Counted from the first letter of the stretch, positions 8,874-17,576 are shown. The stretch: DNA of 64,000 nucleotides from Thermotogae bacterium (GCA_024233675.1 JACKPH010000006.1:1-64000); one strand, 5' to 3'. A program made the numbers and translations. Notes: generated by a model from the sequence alone, not told the origin.

Positions 8874-9974
8874 ATGTTAGGAATTGGTATAATAGGTCTT
8901 CCGAATGTCGGAAAATCAACGCTTTTTAATGCATTATCAAAAAGAAACGTACCTGCAGAAAATTATCCTTTCTGTACAATAGAGCCAAACACAGCAATTG
9001 TTGAATATGAAGACGAAAGACTTCATCATATAAAAAAAATCTTTAATTCCGGAAAAGCCGTTAATCCGGCAATAGAATTTATAGATATAGCAGGACTTGT
9101 AAAAGGTGCAAGTAAAGGTGAAGGACTCGGAAATAAATTTCTTGATCATATAAGCAAAGTCGATGCAATAGCTCATATTGTAAGATGCTTCAGGGATGAT
9201 AATGTTGTAAGTTCCGGTAATGTTGATCCCGCAACTGATGCGGAAATAATAGATCTTGAACTTATTGAAAAAGATATTGAAACGGTTGACAAAAGATATG
9301 AAAAAACATATAAAATTGCAAGAGCAGGAGATAAGGATGCAAGAGCGGAAACAGAAATACTTGAAAAAATAAAAAAACATCTTGAATCGGGAAATCCTGT
9401 AAGAACATATAAAAAAGGCGAAAGAAACGAAAAAGAGGAAGAACTTATATATTCACTTTTTCTTTTAAGTGAAAAACCTGTTATATACGTTGCAAATGTA
9501 AATGAAAACATATATAAAATAGAAGATAACGAAGATTATAAAAAACTTGCGGAATATGCTTTAAGTAAAGATTCTGATTATTTTGCAATAAATGCAAAAA
9601 TAGAAACAGAAACAAATGAACTTTCGGAAGAAGAAAAGAAAGAATTCAAAGAAGAATTCGGAATTGATGAAAATCTTCTAAATACATTTATTATAAAATG
9701 TAAAAAAATGCTTAATCTCATAACTTTTAATACAGCAAACGAAAACGAATGCAAATCATGGAATATTGTTTCAGGAACAACAGCTTCAAAAGCTGCCGGT
9801 AAAATTCATACCGATATGGAAAAAGGATTTATAAAAGCCGAAGTCGTAAACTGGGAAATTCTTAAAAATTATGATAATATAAAACAAATCAGAGAAGAAG
9901 GAAAACTTATGATTGAAGGAAAAGACTATATAATAAACGAAGGTGATTTTGTTTATATACATTTTCACGTATAG
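8874..9974 (+). CDS. ychF: Redox-responsive P-loop ATPase YchF
   Basis: An Obg-related, ribosome-associated protein that prefers ATP over GTP. The 366-residue length is typical. Visible are GLPNVGKSTLFN (Walker A), DIAGLVKGASKGEGLGNKFL (G3 and switch II), YVANVNEN (altered G4, matching ATP preference) and the C-terminal TGS-like domain ending EGDFVYIHFHV. The open frame extends upstream, but ATG 8874 is supported by AGAGGTG just before it and by the promoter position. It leads the ychF-tmcAL-guaA-orf-comB operon. Confidence 0.97.
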   Translation: MLGIGIIGLPNVGKSTLFNALSKRNVPAENYPFCTIEPNTAIVEYEDERLHHIKKIFNSGKAVNPAIEFIDIAGLVKGASKGEGLGNKFLDHISKVDAIAHIVRCFRDDNVVSSGNVDPATDAEIIDLELIEKDIETVDKRYEKTYKIARAGDKDARAETEILEKIKKHLESGNPVRTYKKGERNEKEEELIYSLFLLSEKPVIYVANVNENIYKIEDNEDYKKLAEYALSKDSDYFAINAKIETETNELSEEEKKEFKEEFGIDENLLNTFIIKCKKMLNLITFNTANENECKSWNIVSGTTASKAAGKIHTDMEKGFIKAEVVNWEILKNYDNIKQIREEGKLMIEGKDYIINEGDFVYIHFHV

Positions 9975-9982
9975 GTGAGATA

Positions 9983-11263
9983 ATGAAAAATATAGGACTT
10001 ATAACAGAATATAATCCTTTTCATAACGGACATAAATATCATATAAAACAATCGCTTAAGTTAACAAATGCCGACACAGTAGTAGCAGTTATGAGCGGAA
10101 ATTTTGTTCAGCGAGGTGAACCCGCAATCGTCAATAAACTTTCAAGAGCAGAAATGGCAATGAAAAACGGTACCGATATTGTGATCGAACTTCCTTTTGT
10201 TTATTCCGTACAGGATGCTGGAGGTTTTGCATACGGTGCCGTTAAAACTCTTGATATGCTCTGCGGAATCGACAGTATAGTATTCGGAAGTGAATCGGCT
10301 GATATTAATTTACTGGGGAAAATCGCCTCTGAGCTTATAAAAGAAGAAGAAAAATATGATCAGCTCATAAAAGATTATATGAAAAAAGGATATTCATTTC
10401 CCCAGGCAAGAAAGTTTATACTTATGGATAATTTAGATGAGGACACAGAAAAAATAATAAATAAATCCAATGATATACTCGGAATTGAATACATAAAAAA
10501 TTTAAAAAAAATAAATTCACAAATAAAACCTCAGGTTATCAAAAGAATAGGTGCGGATTATAATCAGAAAAGCATTTCGGGAAAATTTTCCTCTGCAACG
10601 GCAATAAGAGATTATATAAAAACTTCTTATGAAAAAAGTGAACTGAAAACGTTTATTCCGGAAAATGTTTATGAAATACTTTTAAAAAATTTCGAAAAAG
10701 GTACAGGTCCTGTATTTTATGAAAATCTTAAAGAACTTGTATTTTATAAAGTATTAACCTCAGAAAGGGAAGAACTTGCACAGTATAAAGGTGTAACAGA
10801 AGGAATGGAGAGAAGAATAATCGATGCCGTAAATTCCGAAAATTCACTCGAAGATGCTGTTATGAAAATAAAATCAAAGAGAATGACTCACACAAGAATA
10901 AAAAGAACAATAATAAATATACTTTTCGGAATAACAGACAGTGACATAAACAGATATAATGAATACGGACCTCAGTATATAAGAGTTCTTGCGTTCAATG
11001 AAAAAGGGAAAAAATTCCTTGCGGAATATAAAAAAAATATAAAAGTTCCTGTTATAACAACTGCATCACAGTATTATCCGATTTATAAATATCTTTTAAA
11101 AAATTCTGAAAAAGAAGATAAAAAATATATTTCAGAACCTGAAATATTCAGGAAAATGTTCGAAACAGATCTTCTGGCGACAAAAATATATTCGCTTCTT
11201 TATCCGGATAAAAAAATGTCAAATTATAATATTGACATAGATGAAAAAATACTTATATTTTAG
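9983..11263 (+). CDS. tmcAL: tRNA(Met) cytidine acetate ligase TmcAL
   Basis: 426 residues. The N-terminal nucleotidyltransferase-like fold is shown by GLITEYNPFHNGHKYHI, with the HIGH-like HNGH, and GNFVQRGEPA. The family (formerly YlbM/DUF795) uses ATP and acetate to form N4-acetylcytidine at the wobble base of elongator tRNA-Met. The start has AGGTGA 5 nt upstream and lies 8 nt after ychF. The stop codon overlaps the guaA ribosome binding site. Confidence 0.94.
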   Translation: MKNIGLITEYNPFHNGHKYHIKQSLKLTNADTVVAVMSGNFVQRGEPAIVNKLSRAEMAMKNGTDIVIELPFVYSVQDAGGFAYGAVKTLDMLCGIDSIVFGSESADINLLGKIASELIKEEEKYDQLIKDYMKKGYSFPQARKFILMDNLDEDTEKIINKSNDILGIEYIKNLKKINSQIKPQVIKRIGADYNQKSISGKFSSATAIRDYIKTSYEKSELKTFIPENVYEILLKNFEKGTGPVFYENLKELVFYKVLTSEREELAQYKGVTEGMERRIIDAVNSENSLEDAVMKIKSKRMTHTRIKRTIINILFGITDSDINRYNEYGPQYIRVLAFNEKGKKFLAEYKKNIKVPVITTASQYYPIYKYLLKNSEKEDKKYISEPEIFRKMFETDLLATKIYSLLYPDKKMSNYNIDIDEKILIF

Positions 11264-11272
11264 GAGGGGAAG

Positions 11273-12796
11273 ATGGAAAAAATACTCGTTGTTGACTTTG
11301 GCTCACAGTATACACAGCTTCTTGCAAGAAGAATAAGGGAAATCGGTGTATACTCGGAAGTAGTTCAGTATGATGAAACATCTGACCTGAAAGATGTCGG
11401 CGGTATAATACTTTCCGGAGGTCCGGACAGTGTTTACAGTGAATTTTCCCCAAAAATTCCGGAATATGTTTTTGAAAAAGATATCCCGGTTCTCGGAGTT
11501 TGTTACGGAATGCAGTCCATAGCAAAAATATTCGGCGGAAAAGTTAAAAGGGAAAAAGTTTCTGAATACGGTAAAACAAAAGTAAGAGTAACAAAAGAAA
11601 GTGTACTGTTTGACGGAGTTACAGATTCATTTGTATCATGGATGAGTCACGGGGATTCTGTTATAGAAATACCTGAAAACTGTGAAATTCTTGCCGAAAC
11701 AACAAACGGAATAATAGCTTCTTTCAGGTTTAAAGACAAACCTATATATACAATTCAGTTTCATCCTGAAGTAAGACATACAGAATTCGGCAACATTATT
11801 CTTGAAAATTTTGTTTCAAGAATATGCGGACTTTCAAACACATGGTCGCTAAAAGACTTTATAAACACTAAAATTGAGGAAATACGTGAAACAGTTGGTG
11901 ACAGAAAAGCAATAATAGGTCTTTCCGGCGGAGTAGATTCTTCTGTAGCTGCAGTGCTTATGCACAGGGCAATAGGAAAAAATCTTAAAGCCGTATTTGT
12001 TGACCACGGACTTTTAAGACTTAATGAAGAAAATGATGTAAGAAGAATTTTCAGGGAAATATTAGGACTTGATCTCACGGTTATAGATGCAAGAGAAACA
12101 TTTTTAACAAAGCTAAAAGGTGTAGAAGAACCTGAAAAGAAAAGAAAAATAATAGGTGAGGAATTTATAAGAGCTTTTGAAAAAGAAGCTTCAAAAGAAA
12201 GCGGATATCAATATCTTGTTCAGGGTACAATTTATTCCGATGTAATAGAATCAGCATTTTCAGGTAAAAAAACATCTGTAATAAAAAGTCATCACAATGT
12301 CGGCGGACTTCCTGAAAAAATGAACTTTAAAATACTTGAACCGCTCAGAGAACTTTTCAAAGATGAAGTAAGAAGTGTAGGGGAACTTATAGGAATACCT
12401 AAACATATATTATACAGACATCCTTTTCCGGGACCTGGTCTTGCAATAAGAGTAATAGGAGACATAACAGAAGAAAAATTAAATATACTTAAACAGGTGG
12501 ACAATATATTTATAGAAACACTTCATGAAACAGGATGGTATGAAAAAGTATGGCAGGCATTCAGCGTACTTACGCCAGTAAAATCTGTAGGTGTGGTAGG
12601 TGATGAAAGAAGTTATGATTATGTTGTGGCACTGAGATCAGTTGACAGCGTAGAAGGAATGACAGCTGACTGGTCAAGAATACCTTATGAAGTACTTGAA
12701 AAGGCATCCGGAAGAATAGTAAATGAAGTTGAAGGTGTAGGAAGAGTAGTGTATGATATAACAAGCAAACCACCTGCAACAATAGAATGGGAGTAA
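11273..12796 (+). CDS. guaA: GMP synthase (glutamine-hydrolysing)
   Basis: It converts XMP to GMP. The 507-residue protein has an N-terminal glutamine amidotransferase with the nucleophile Cys in GVCYGMQ (about residue 77) and His-Glu in FHPEV, then the ATP pyrophosphatase loop GLSGGVDSS near residue 215, and the C-terminal dimerisation domain ending in the family signature KPPATIEWE. The ribosome site AGGAGGGG overlaps the preceding stop. No purine riboswitch is visible upstream, as expected for an internal operon gene. Confidence 0.98.
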   Translation: MEKILVVDFGSQYTQLLARRIREIGVYSEVVQYDETSDLKDVGGIILSGGPDSVYSEFSPKIPEYVFEKDIPVLGVCYGMQSIAKIFGGKVKREKVSEYGKTKVRVTKESVLFDGVTDSFVSWMSHGDSVIEIPENCEILAETTNGIIASFRFKDKPIYTIQFHPEVRHTEFGNIILENFVSRICGLSNTWSLKDFINTKIEEIRETVGDRKAIIGLSGGVDSSVAAVLMHRAIGKNLKAVFVDHGLLRLNEENDVRRIFREILGLDLTVIDARETFLTKLKGVEEPEKKRKIIGEEFIRAFEKEASKESGYQYLVQGTIYSDVIESAFSGKKTSVIKSHHNVGGLPEKMNFKILEPLRELFKDEVRSVGELIGIPKHILYRHPFPGPGLAIRVIGDITEEKLNILKQVDNIFIETLHETGWYEKVWQAFSVLTPVKSVGVVGDERSYDYVVALRSVDSVEGMTADWSRIPYEVLEKASGRIVNEVEGVGRVVYDITSKPPATIEWE

Positions 12797-12797
12797 A

Positions 12798-13292
12798 ATG
12801 TCAGAACAAAATTTTACAGCTGATGATGTAAAAGAATGGAAAAAAGTATATAATGAATACAGGGATTTACTTTTACCTGATATGAAAAGTTCAGGTGAAG
12901 TAATTTCATATGTTACAGGTAAATATGTTACCGAAAAAATAAACAGTGAACTGTACGAAAATACAGTAACTTATAATATTGTTAATAATGATTTTTTAAG
13001 TGAACAGATTCCTGAAGGTAAATCTCCGGTTTCTTATATTTATAAAATAAAAAATACCGCAAAAGGTATACAGCTTTATGAAAACCGTGAAAAAATTTTT
13101 AGCGGTACTGATATAATATTCGGTATTGAACTTTTAACATGTTATATTTATGTTGAGGGGAGCAGTGAATTATACGATGAAATTTTTGCTTACAGAGGAC
13201 TTAACGAAAAAGAGATAAATAATTTTTATCTCGTTTCAAAGTATATTTCCTGTCTTAAAAAATACGGTATTTTAAATAAAATAATAAAATAA
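12798..13292 (+). CDS. Hypothetical protein, no recognised family
   Basis: 164 residues, acidic, without a signal peptide, membrane segment or a motif I can name. It starts at ATG one nucleotide after the guaA stop, with GGGAG as ribosome site, so it is a genuine, coupled gene. The pattern (WKKVYNEYRDLL at the N-terminus, mixed beta segments, then LNEKEINNFYLVSKYISCLKKYG) suggests a small cytoplasmic alpha/beta protein. Its position between guaA and comB gives no clear functional hint. Confidence 0.8.
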   Translation: MSEQNFTADDVKEWKKVYNEYRDLLLPDMKSSGEVISYVTGKYVTEKINSELYENTVTYNIVNNDFLSEQIPEGKSPVSYIYKIKNTAKGIQLYENREKIFSGTDIIFGIELLTCYIYVEGSSELYDEIFAYRGLNEKEINNFYLVSKYISCLKKYGILNKIIK

Positions 13293-13306
13293 AATCAGAG
13301 GAAAGA

Positions 13307-14002
13307 ATGAAAATAACAACATATTTACTGAGTACTGAAAATATAGATTATCATCAGATATATATTTTAATAGATGTTTTAAGGGCAACTTCCACAATAG
13401 TTACGGCTATAGCCTCAGGAATAAAAGAGGTTAAAGTTTTAAAAAATGCGGAAGATACTTATGAACTGAGAAAATACGGCTATAAAATAGCCGGGGAAAG
13501 AAATGCGGAAATTATAAAAAATTTTGATTTTGATAATTCACCTTTAAAGCTTATTAAGGGTTATAAAGAAAAACCTTTTGATAAACTTGCGCTCACAACA
13601 ACAAACGGTGCAAAGACAATGGATATAATAAATGATATGGGTGATGTTGTTGCTCTTTCTCTTCTGAATGTTGAAAGTGTAAACAGATTTCTTAAGAATT
13701 ATAATGATATAGCAATAGTATGTTCCGGAACTTATAACAGGGTTTCGCTTGAAGATGTCTATGCGGCTTCTCTTCTGATAGAACTTCTTAAATCTCAATA
13801 TAAATGTGAACTGAATGACGGATCTTTTATAGCTCTTAATCTTGCTAAAATGAAAGAAAAGGAAATAAAGAATTCCGAACATTCTGAAAGACTTTTAAAA
13901 TTAGGTAAAAATGATGATCTTGAATTTTGTTTCAGAAAAAATTTATATGATGTTGTTCCTTTTTCCCTGAGAAAAACATATTCGTTCAGAAATAAAAAAT
14001 AA
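13307..14002 (+). CDS. comB: 2-phosphosulfolactate phosphatase family protein (ComB)
   Basis: 231 residues with ComB signatures: LIDVLRATSTIVTA near the N-terminus, LTTTNGAKT, and CSGTYNRVSLEDVYAAS. In methanogens ComB dephosphorylates 2-phosphosulfolactate during coenzyme M synthesis; bacterial homologues occur without that pathway and their substrate is unclear. No comA or comC is present in this window. The start has GAGGAAAG upstream. It is the last gene of the ychF operon and ends in a terminator shared with convergent aspS. Confidence 0.88.
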   Translation: MKITTYLLSTENIDYHQIYILIDVLRATSTIVTAIASGIKEVKVLKNAEDTYELRKYGYKIAGERNAEIIKNFDFDNSPLKLIKGYKEKPFDKLALTTTNGAKTMDIINDMGDVVALSLLNVESVNRFLKNYNDIAIVCSGTYNRVSLEDVYAASLLIELLKSQYKCELNDGSFIALNLAKMKEKEIKNSEHSERLLKLGKNDDLEFCFRKNLYDVVPFSLRKTYSFRNKK

Positions 14003-14031
14003 AGTGCCTTACCTGCTGTAAGGCACTTTAT
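13999..14031. terminator. Bidirectional terminator between comB and aspS
   Basis: A 14-bp stem (ATAAAGTGCCTTAC/GTAAGGCACTTTAT, loop CTGCT) is flanked by A-rich sequence on the left and T-rich sequence on the right. It abuts the stop codons of both convergent genes. Confidence 0.88.
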
Positions 14032-15357
14032 TTATGGTTCAAGTCTTTTTACATCACGGGGAACCATAGTTGCTTCCCTTATATTTTCAAGATTGAGCAG
14101 CATAGTTACCAATCTTGCCGGACTCATCCCGAATCCACCGTGAGGCGGACATCCGAATCTGAAATAATTTGTGTATTCATTAAGAGTTTCCGGATTTATA
14201 CCTTTTTCTTCTATCTGCTTCATAAGAATATCGTATCTGTGTTCTCTCTGCGCACCTGTGGTTATTTCAACTCCTTTGTATATTAAGTCAAAACTCTTTG
14301 TTTTTGATTTATCTTCAGGTCTCATGTGGTAAAAAGGTCTTACTGCTGCAGGAAAATCAGTGAGAAAAACAAAGTCATTTCCGAATTCTTTTTTTACATA
14401 TTCGCCGAGAGCTTTTTCGCCATCTGAATTTAAATCCTGATTTTCATTAAGAATAATACCTGCTTCAGCTGCTATTTCATGGGCTTTTTTCATATTAATT
14501 CTCGGGAAAGGTATTTCAGGTACTGTTATTTCAATGTTGTAAAGTTCTTTAATTATTTCCCCGTATTTTTCTTTTATGTTTTTAAGTGCATACTGAAGCC
14601 ATTTTTCTTCGAATTTCATAATATCTTCTTCTGAAGATATATAAGCTATTTCTATATCAAGCGAAGTAAATTCTGTTGTATGACGGCTTGTAAAAGAAGG
14701 TTCTGCCCTGAATGCCGGACCTATTTCAAAAACACCTTCAAATCCGCTGCTTATTGCCATCTGCTTATAAAACTGAGGTGACTGTGAAAGATATGCTTTT
14801 CTGTCAAAATAATCTATTGTGAAAACTTCAGATCCGCCTTCAGAAGCTGATCCCATTATTTTTGATGAAATTATTTCCGTTAAATTATTACTGTCAAAAA
14901 AAGTTCTTGAATATTTAAGAAAATCAGAATAAATTTTAAATATTATTTTTTTCTTTTCGTTTCTCAGGTCGAGAAATCTCCAGTTAAGTCTTTTTTCAAG
15001 AGAGGATTCTATTTTATCACTGCTGTCTATGGGAAGTCCGGCTTCACTTACTGAAAGGACATCAAAATCCTCACATAGTATTTCTGTTCCGAGATTACTT
15101 AATTCGGTTTTCTGAACTGTTCCGGAAAATATAAGAACGCTGTTTATACTTATACCGTTAAGATCATCAATTCTTTCATTCATAATATTTCTGAGACAGG
15201 TAACCTGAGTTTCCCCGCTTCCGTCATTTACTATTATAAATTTAAGGTTTTTTCCTTTGTTTCTTATATTTCTTATAAATCCTGAAATGACTGTTTTTTC
15301 TTTATCTGCCATTTTTAAAACTTCGGATATTCTTTTTCTTTCTGCCATATCAATCAT
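14032..15357 (-). CDS. aspS: Aspartyl-tRNA synthetase, archaeal type (probably Asp/Asn-tRNA)
   Basis: 441 residues; an N-terminal OB anticodon-binding domain (about 15-110), then a class IIb core: motif 2 in GPAFRAEPSFTSRHTTEF, the flipping-loop region SEGGSEVF, KSFDLIYKGVEITTGAQ, and motif 3 GMSPARLVTMLLNLENIREA ending PRDVKRLEP. It lacks the large bacterial GAD insertion, so it is the archaeal or non-discriminating type. Such enzymes often also charge tRNA-Asn and then need GatCAB; that is inference. The ATG has GGGAGG upstream. Expression appears controlled by a leader-peptide attenuator. Confidence 0.95.
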   Translation of the reverse strand: MIDMAERKRISEVLKMADKEKTVISGFIRNIRNKGKNLKFIIVNDGSGETQVTCLRNIMNERIDDLNGISINSVLIFSGTVQKTELSNLGTEILCEDFDVLSVSEAGLPIDSSDKIESSLEKRLNWRFLDLRNEKKKIIFKIYSDFLKYSRTFFDSNNLTEIISSKIMGSASEGGSEVFTIDYFDRKAYLSQSPQFYKQMAISSGFEGVFEIGPAFRAEPSFTSRHTTEFTSLDIEIAYISSEEDIMKFEEKWLQYALKNIKEKYGEIIKELYNIEITVPEIPFPRINMKKAHEIAAEAGIILNENQDLNSDGEKALGEYVKKEFGNDFVFLTDFPAAVRPFYHMRPEDKSKTKSFDLIYKGVEITTGAQREHRYDILMKQIEEKGINPETLNEYTNYFRFGCPPHGGFGMSPARLVTMLLNLENIREATMVPRDVKRLEP

Positions 15358-15386
15358 AATAATTCCTCCCGTTTATAATAAAAAAA

Positions 15387-15411
15387 GTGCCGGCATAACA
15401 AAAGCCGGCAC
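15387..15411 (-). terminator. Attenuator terminator in the aspS leader
   Basis: On the minus strand GTGCCGGC pairs perfectly with GCCGGCAC across a 9-nt loop and is followed by seven T. This GC-rich intrinsic terminator sits between the promoter and the aspS start codon, 30 nt before it, so read-through must be regulated. Confidence 0.9.
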
Positions 15412-15437
15412 CAATAGTTTTAACTATTTAAGTGCCG
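15387..15437 (-). promoter_or_regulatory. Alternative antiterminator fold of the aspS leader
   Basis: CGGCAC (15432-15437, directly after the leader-peptide stop codon) is complementary to GTGCCG, one arm of the terminator. Between them AATAGT and ACTATT form a further hairpin, so the two would stack into one long antiterminator stem. Pairing CGGCAC with GTGCCG takes that arm from the terminator. The two folds are mutually exclusive. Confidence 0.75.
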
Positions 15438-15479
15438 TTAAATATCATCACCTATTATTTTTGAAATTGCTTTTTTCAT
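15438..15479 (-). CDS. aspS leader peptide with tandem Asp codons
   Basis: A 13-codon frame, ATG to TAA, encodes MKKAISKIIGDDI. The two consecutive Asp codons (GAT GAT, 15444-15449) are the amino acid charged by the downstream enzyme. A GAGATGAT ribosome site (one change from GAGGTGAT) lies 3 nt upstream of the ATG. The region that would be paired in the antiterminator begins right after the stop codon. A ribosome paused at the first Asp codon should leave it free; one at the stop codon should cover it. Confidence 0.75.
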   Translation of the reverse strand: MKKAISKIIGDDI

Positions 15480-15508
15480 AATATCATCTCATTTCATATA
15501 ATAAAAAT

Positions 15509-15537
15509 ATTATACCACAAAGCCTTAAGTACTACAA
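15509..15537 (-). promoter_or_regulatory. aspS promoter
   Basis: Minus strand -35 TTGTAG (15532-15537), 17-bp spacer, and extended -10 TGGTATAAT (hexamer 15509-15514). Transcription would begin near 15502, giving a leader of about 145 nt that contains the peptide, antiterminator and terminator. Confidence 0.72.
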
Positions 15538-15546
15538 TAATATCTT

Positions 15547-16179
15547 TTATATGTTATTTTTCCGTATTGATTTTATAAGATTATAAATTGTTTCATAATT
15601 TATGTTATTTTCAATGCCTTTTAAATTTATAAAATAATCTGTAAGATTTTCCGCATTAGTACCTATATTTTCGATAATTCCCGTTGCAATAGTTTTTAGA
15701 TATTTTTCAGAAGGTTTTACATAATATTGCGGTTTTTCCGGAGATGTAAAAGTATAAATATAATGATTATCGTATATACCTGTGCATAGAATCGCCGAAT
15801 ACCAGCCTTCTGAAATTAGTGATATTTGATTTTCTTCCGGGTAATTTATATTTATTTCTTTATTTATAGAATTTTCCTGTTTTACAATATCTTCAAACTG
15901 TTCTTTTGTTATAAGATACATTTTAGCATAAGTTTTAAATTCAGGATTTTTTTCTGTCCCTATAAAACCTACGCCTAAATTATCCCATTTTTGTGAATGT
16001 TCAGAAAAATAAAGTTCATAATTTATTATTGTATTTTTTTCTTTTAAAGGAAGTGTTTTATCTTTTGAACCCGGCTCATATTTTGAACTGCCTTCGGGTT
16101 TTCCTCCGAGAATATAAGTAAGAAATCTTTTTTTTGATAAATTTGATCCGTAACTGAGATACCATACATAATCTTTCAT
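15547..16179 (-). CDS. Gamma-glutamylcyclotransferase-like (GGCT/AIG2 fold) protein
   Basis: 210 residues from ATG 16179, chosen because AAGGA lies 9 nt upstream; an ATG at 16188 directly abuts that site and is less likely. The N-terminal WYLSYGSNLSKKRF is the substrate-binding YGSN loop of the GGCT fold. A residue equivalent to the catalytic Glu may be in the EENQ or SEGW region, but I cannot place it. The family cleaves gamma-glutamyl peptides or other amides; the substrate here is unknown. It lies just downstream of an AraC regulator on the same strand. Confidence 0.8.
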   Translation of the reverse strand: MKDYVWYLSYGSNLSKKRFLTYILGGKPEGSSKYEPGSKDKTLPLKEKNTIINYELYFSEHSQKWDNLGVGFIGTEKNPEFKTYAKMYLITKEQFEDIVKQENSINKEININYPEENQISLISEGWYSAILCTGIYDNHYIYTFTSPEKPQYYVKPSEKYLKTIATGIIENIGTNAENLTDYFINLKGIENNINYETIYNLIKSIRKNNI

Positions 16180-16195
16180 AAAAATCATTCCTTAT

Positions 16196-17002
16196 TCAAT
16201 TATATTTTTTTAAAGGATAATATATTTTAAGAAAATTTTTTGTAGTGTTTTTTTCAGGAAAATGTTCTTCAAGCCATGTGATATCGCCGTATTTAAAGCT
16301 GTTATATATATTCCAGCTGTTAAAATAAGACCAGCCATCAACAAGTGATTGAAAATCAGTTGAAACACATGTATAGAAACCTCCGGGAAAATATTTTATT
16401 TTTGTTTTTCCGCTGTATTTAAGTTTCTGTTCTGAAAGAATTATAAATTCATACCCGTAAGGTTCTCCGGATAATAGAGGAGAAGGACTGTTATAACCGA
16501 AAATACGTAAGTCTTTACCGGGATTATTTTTTATACATCCGTCAAAAATATTTTTCCACGCAGTGTCTTCGGGATTATATCCGAATCCCTGTGAGAAAAC
16601 AACATATCCGGGATTTATAAAAGTCATAAATGTTTTATTTTTTATTTTACTTTTATCAGAATATTTCTCGAAAAAAACAAAATTTTTCTTTTTTTGTATT
16701 TCGGAAGCTGTTATACTATGATATCTTTTTACAGCTCTTGTAAAAACTTCCGGAGAATTAAAAGAATAATCATAGCATACGTCTATAATACGTTTTTCGG
16801 ATAACACCAAATCTTTGAGAGCATTTGAAATTTTTCGTTTTCTTATATAATTTTTAATTTCCAGATTGGTTTGTTTTTTAAAATATGAATGAAAATAATT
16901 TTCCGAAAAACCTATATACCCTGCAACTTCATGCAGGGTAATATTTTCTTTTAAATTTGATTCTATAAAATTAACTGCGGCAATTATATATTCATTTTTC
17001 AT
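16196..17002 (-). CDS. AraC-family regulator with C-terminal GyrI-like effector domain
   Basis: 268 residues. Two helix-turn-helix motifs occupy residues about 5-105 (ENITLHEVAGYIGFSENYFH and RIIDVCYDYSFNSPEVFTRA); residues about 115-268 form a GyrI/SOUL-type effector-binding domain, as in Rob and BmrR-type multidrug-responsive regulators. The gene overlaps the upstream GyrI-like gene by 11 nt and so is translationally coupled. It probably responds to an organic ligand; targets are unknown. Confidence 0.9.
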   Translation of the reverse strand: MKNEYIIAAVNFIESNLKENITLHEVAGYIGFSENYFHSYFKKQTNLEIKNYIRKRKISNALKDLVLSEKRIIDVCYDYSFNSPEVFTRAVKRYHSITASEIQKKKNFVFFEKYSDKSKIKNKTFMTFINPGYVVFSQGFGYNPEDTAWKNIFDGCIKNNPGKDLRIFGYNSPSPLLSGEPYGYEFIILSEQKLKYSGKTKIKYFPGGFYTCVSTDFQSLVDGWSYFNSWNIYNSFKYGDITWLEEHFPEKNTTKNFLKIYYPLKKYN

Positions 17003-17438
17003 ATACTGGCGAACAGAGAATCAGTCTGTCTGTAAGATTTCCGTTTTTATCAGGGAAATGTATTTCGAACCACTGCCCGGAATTATCATAAGTATATTTT
17101 TTATTTGTTTCGAACCATGTTCTTATTTTTTCCCATCCTGCAGACATTTCTTCGAATTTTATTTCGCAGCATATAAATTTACCGCCTTTAATTTTAGTCT
17201 GTATAATTTTTTTATCTTCCGGTATAAAGTCTGAGACAACACAGAATTCGTAACCGTATGTTTCATTCTCTGAAGAGGGTGATGGATTATTAAAACCTAA
17301 AATCATCTTTTCCGTTAATTTGTTTTCTGTCAGAAAATTTTTAAAATATTTCCAGCAGTTATCTTCCGGAGAATCTCCGAAATAATTAAAACTTAGAACA
17401 TTCATATCATCATAATCCGAAAAAAATAAATCTGTCAT
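16992..17438 (-). CDS. Stand-alone GyrI-like effector-binding protein
   Basis: 148 residues from ATG 17438, which has AGGAGG 8 nt upstream (a GTG at 17447 lies inside that site and is rejected). The sequence parallels the C-terminal domain of the adjacent AraC regulator: both carry a GFNNPSP/GYNSPSP stretch, YGYEF, a KGGKF/PGGFY beta strand and W(F/L)E(I/E)HFP. GyrI-like proteins bind drugs or hydrolyse them; this one may buffer or share the regulator's ligand. Confidence 0.82.
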   Translation of the reverse strand: MTDLFFSDYDDMNVLSFNYFGDSPEDNCWKYFKNFLTENKLTEKMILGFNNPSPSSENETYGYEFCVVSDFIPEDKKIIQTKIKGGKFICCEIKFEEMSAGWEKIRTWFETNKKYTYDNSGQWFEIHFPDKNGNLTDRLILCSPVYEK

Positions 17439-17540
17439 AAAAAACACCTCCTGTTTTGTATGATAAAATTATAATAAAATATAAAAGTTTTTTCATGATG
17501 TTTTTTATGCTATTAAAAATATTTTATCAGATATTTTAAC

Positions 17541-17570
17541 AAAAAAACTTTCCTTAAGGAAAGTTTTTTT
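17541..17570 (-). terminator. Terminator of the PAP2-uppP operon
   Basis: A 13-bp stem (ACTTTCC/GGAAAGT core with A and T runs on either side) and TTAA loop. The T-run on the minus strand suits uppP, which ends at 17577. Confidence 0.85.
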
Positions 17571-17576
17571 ATTGTA

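Noticed and set aside
15381..15537. T-box riboswitch upstream of aspS
   Set aside because: No T-box sequence, no AG bulge or specifier loop; the leader is too short and contains a translated peptide instead.
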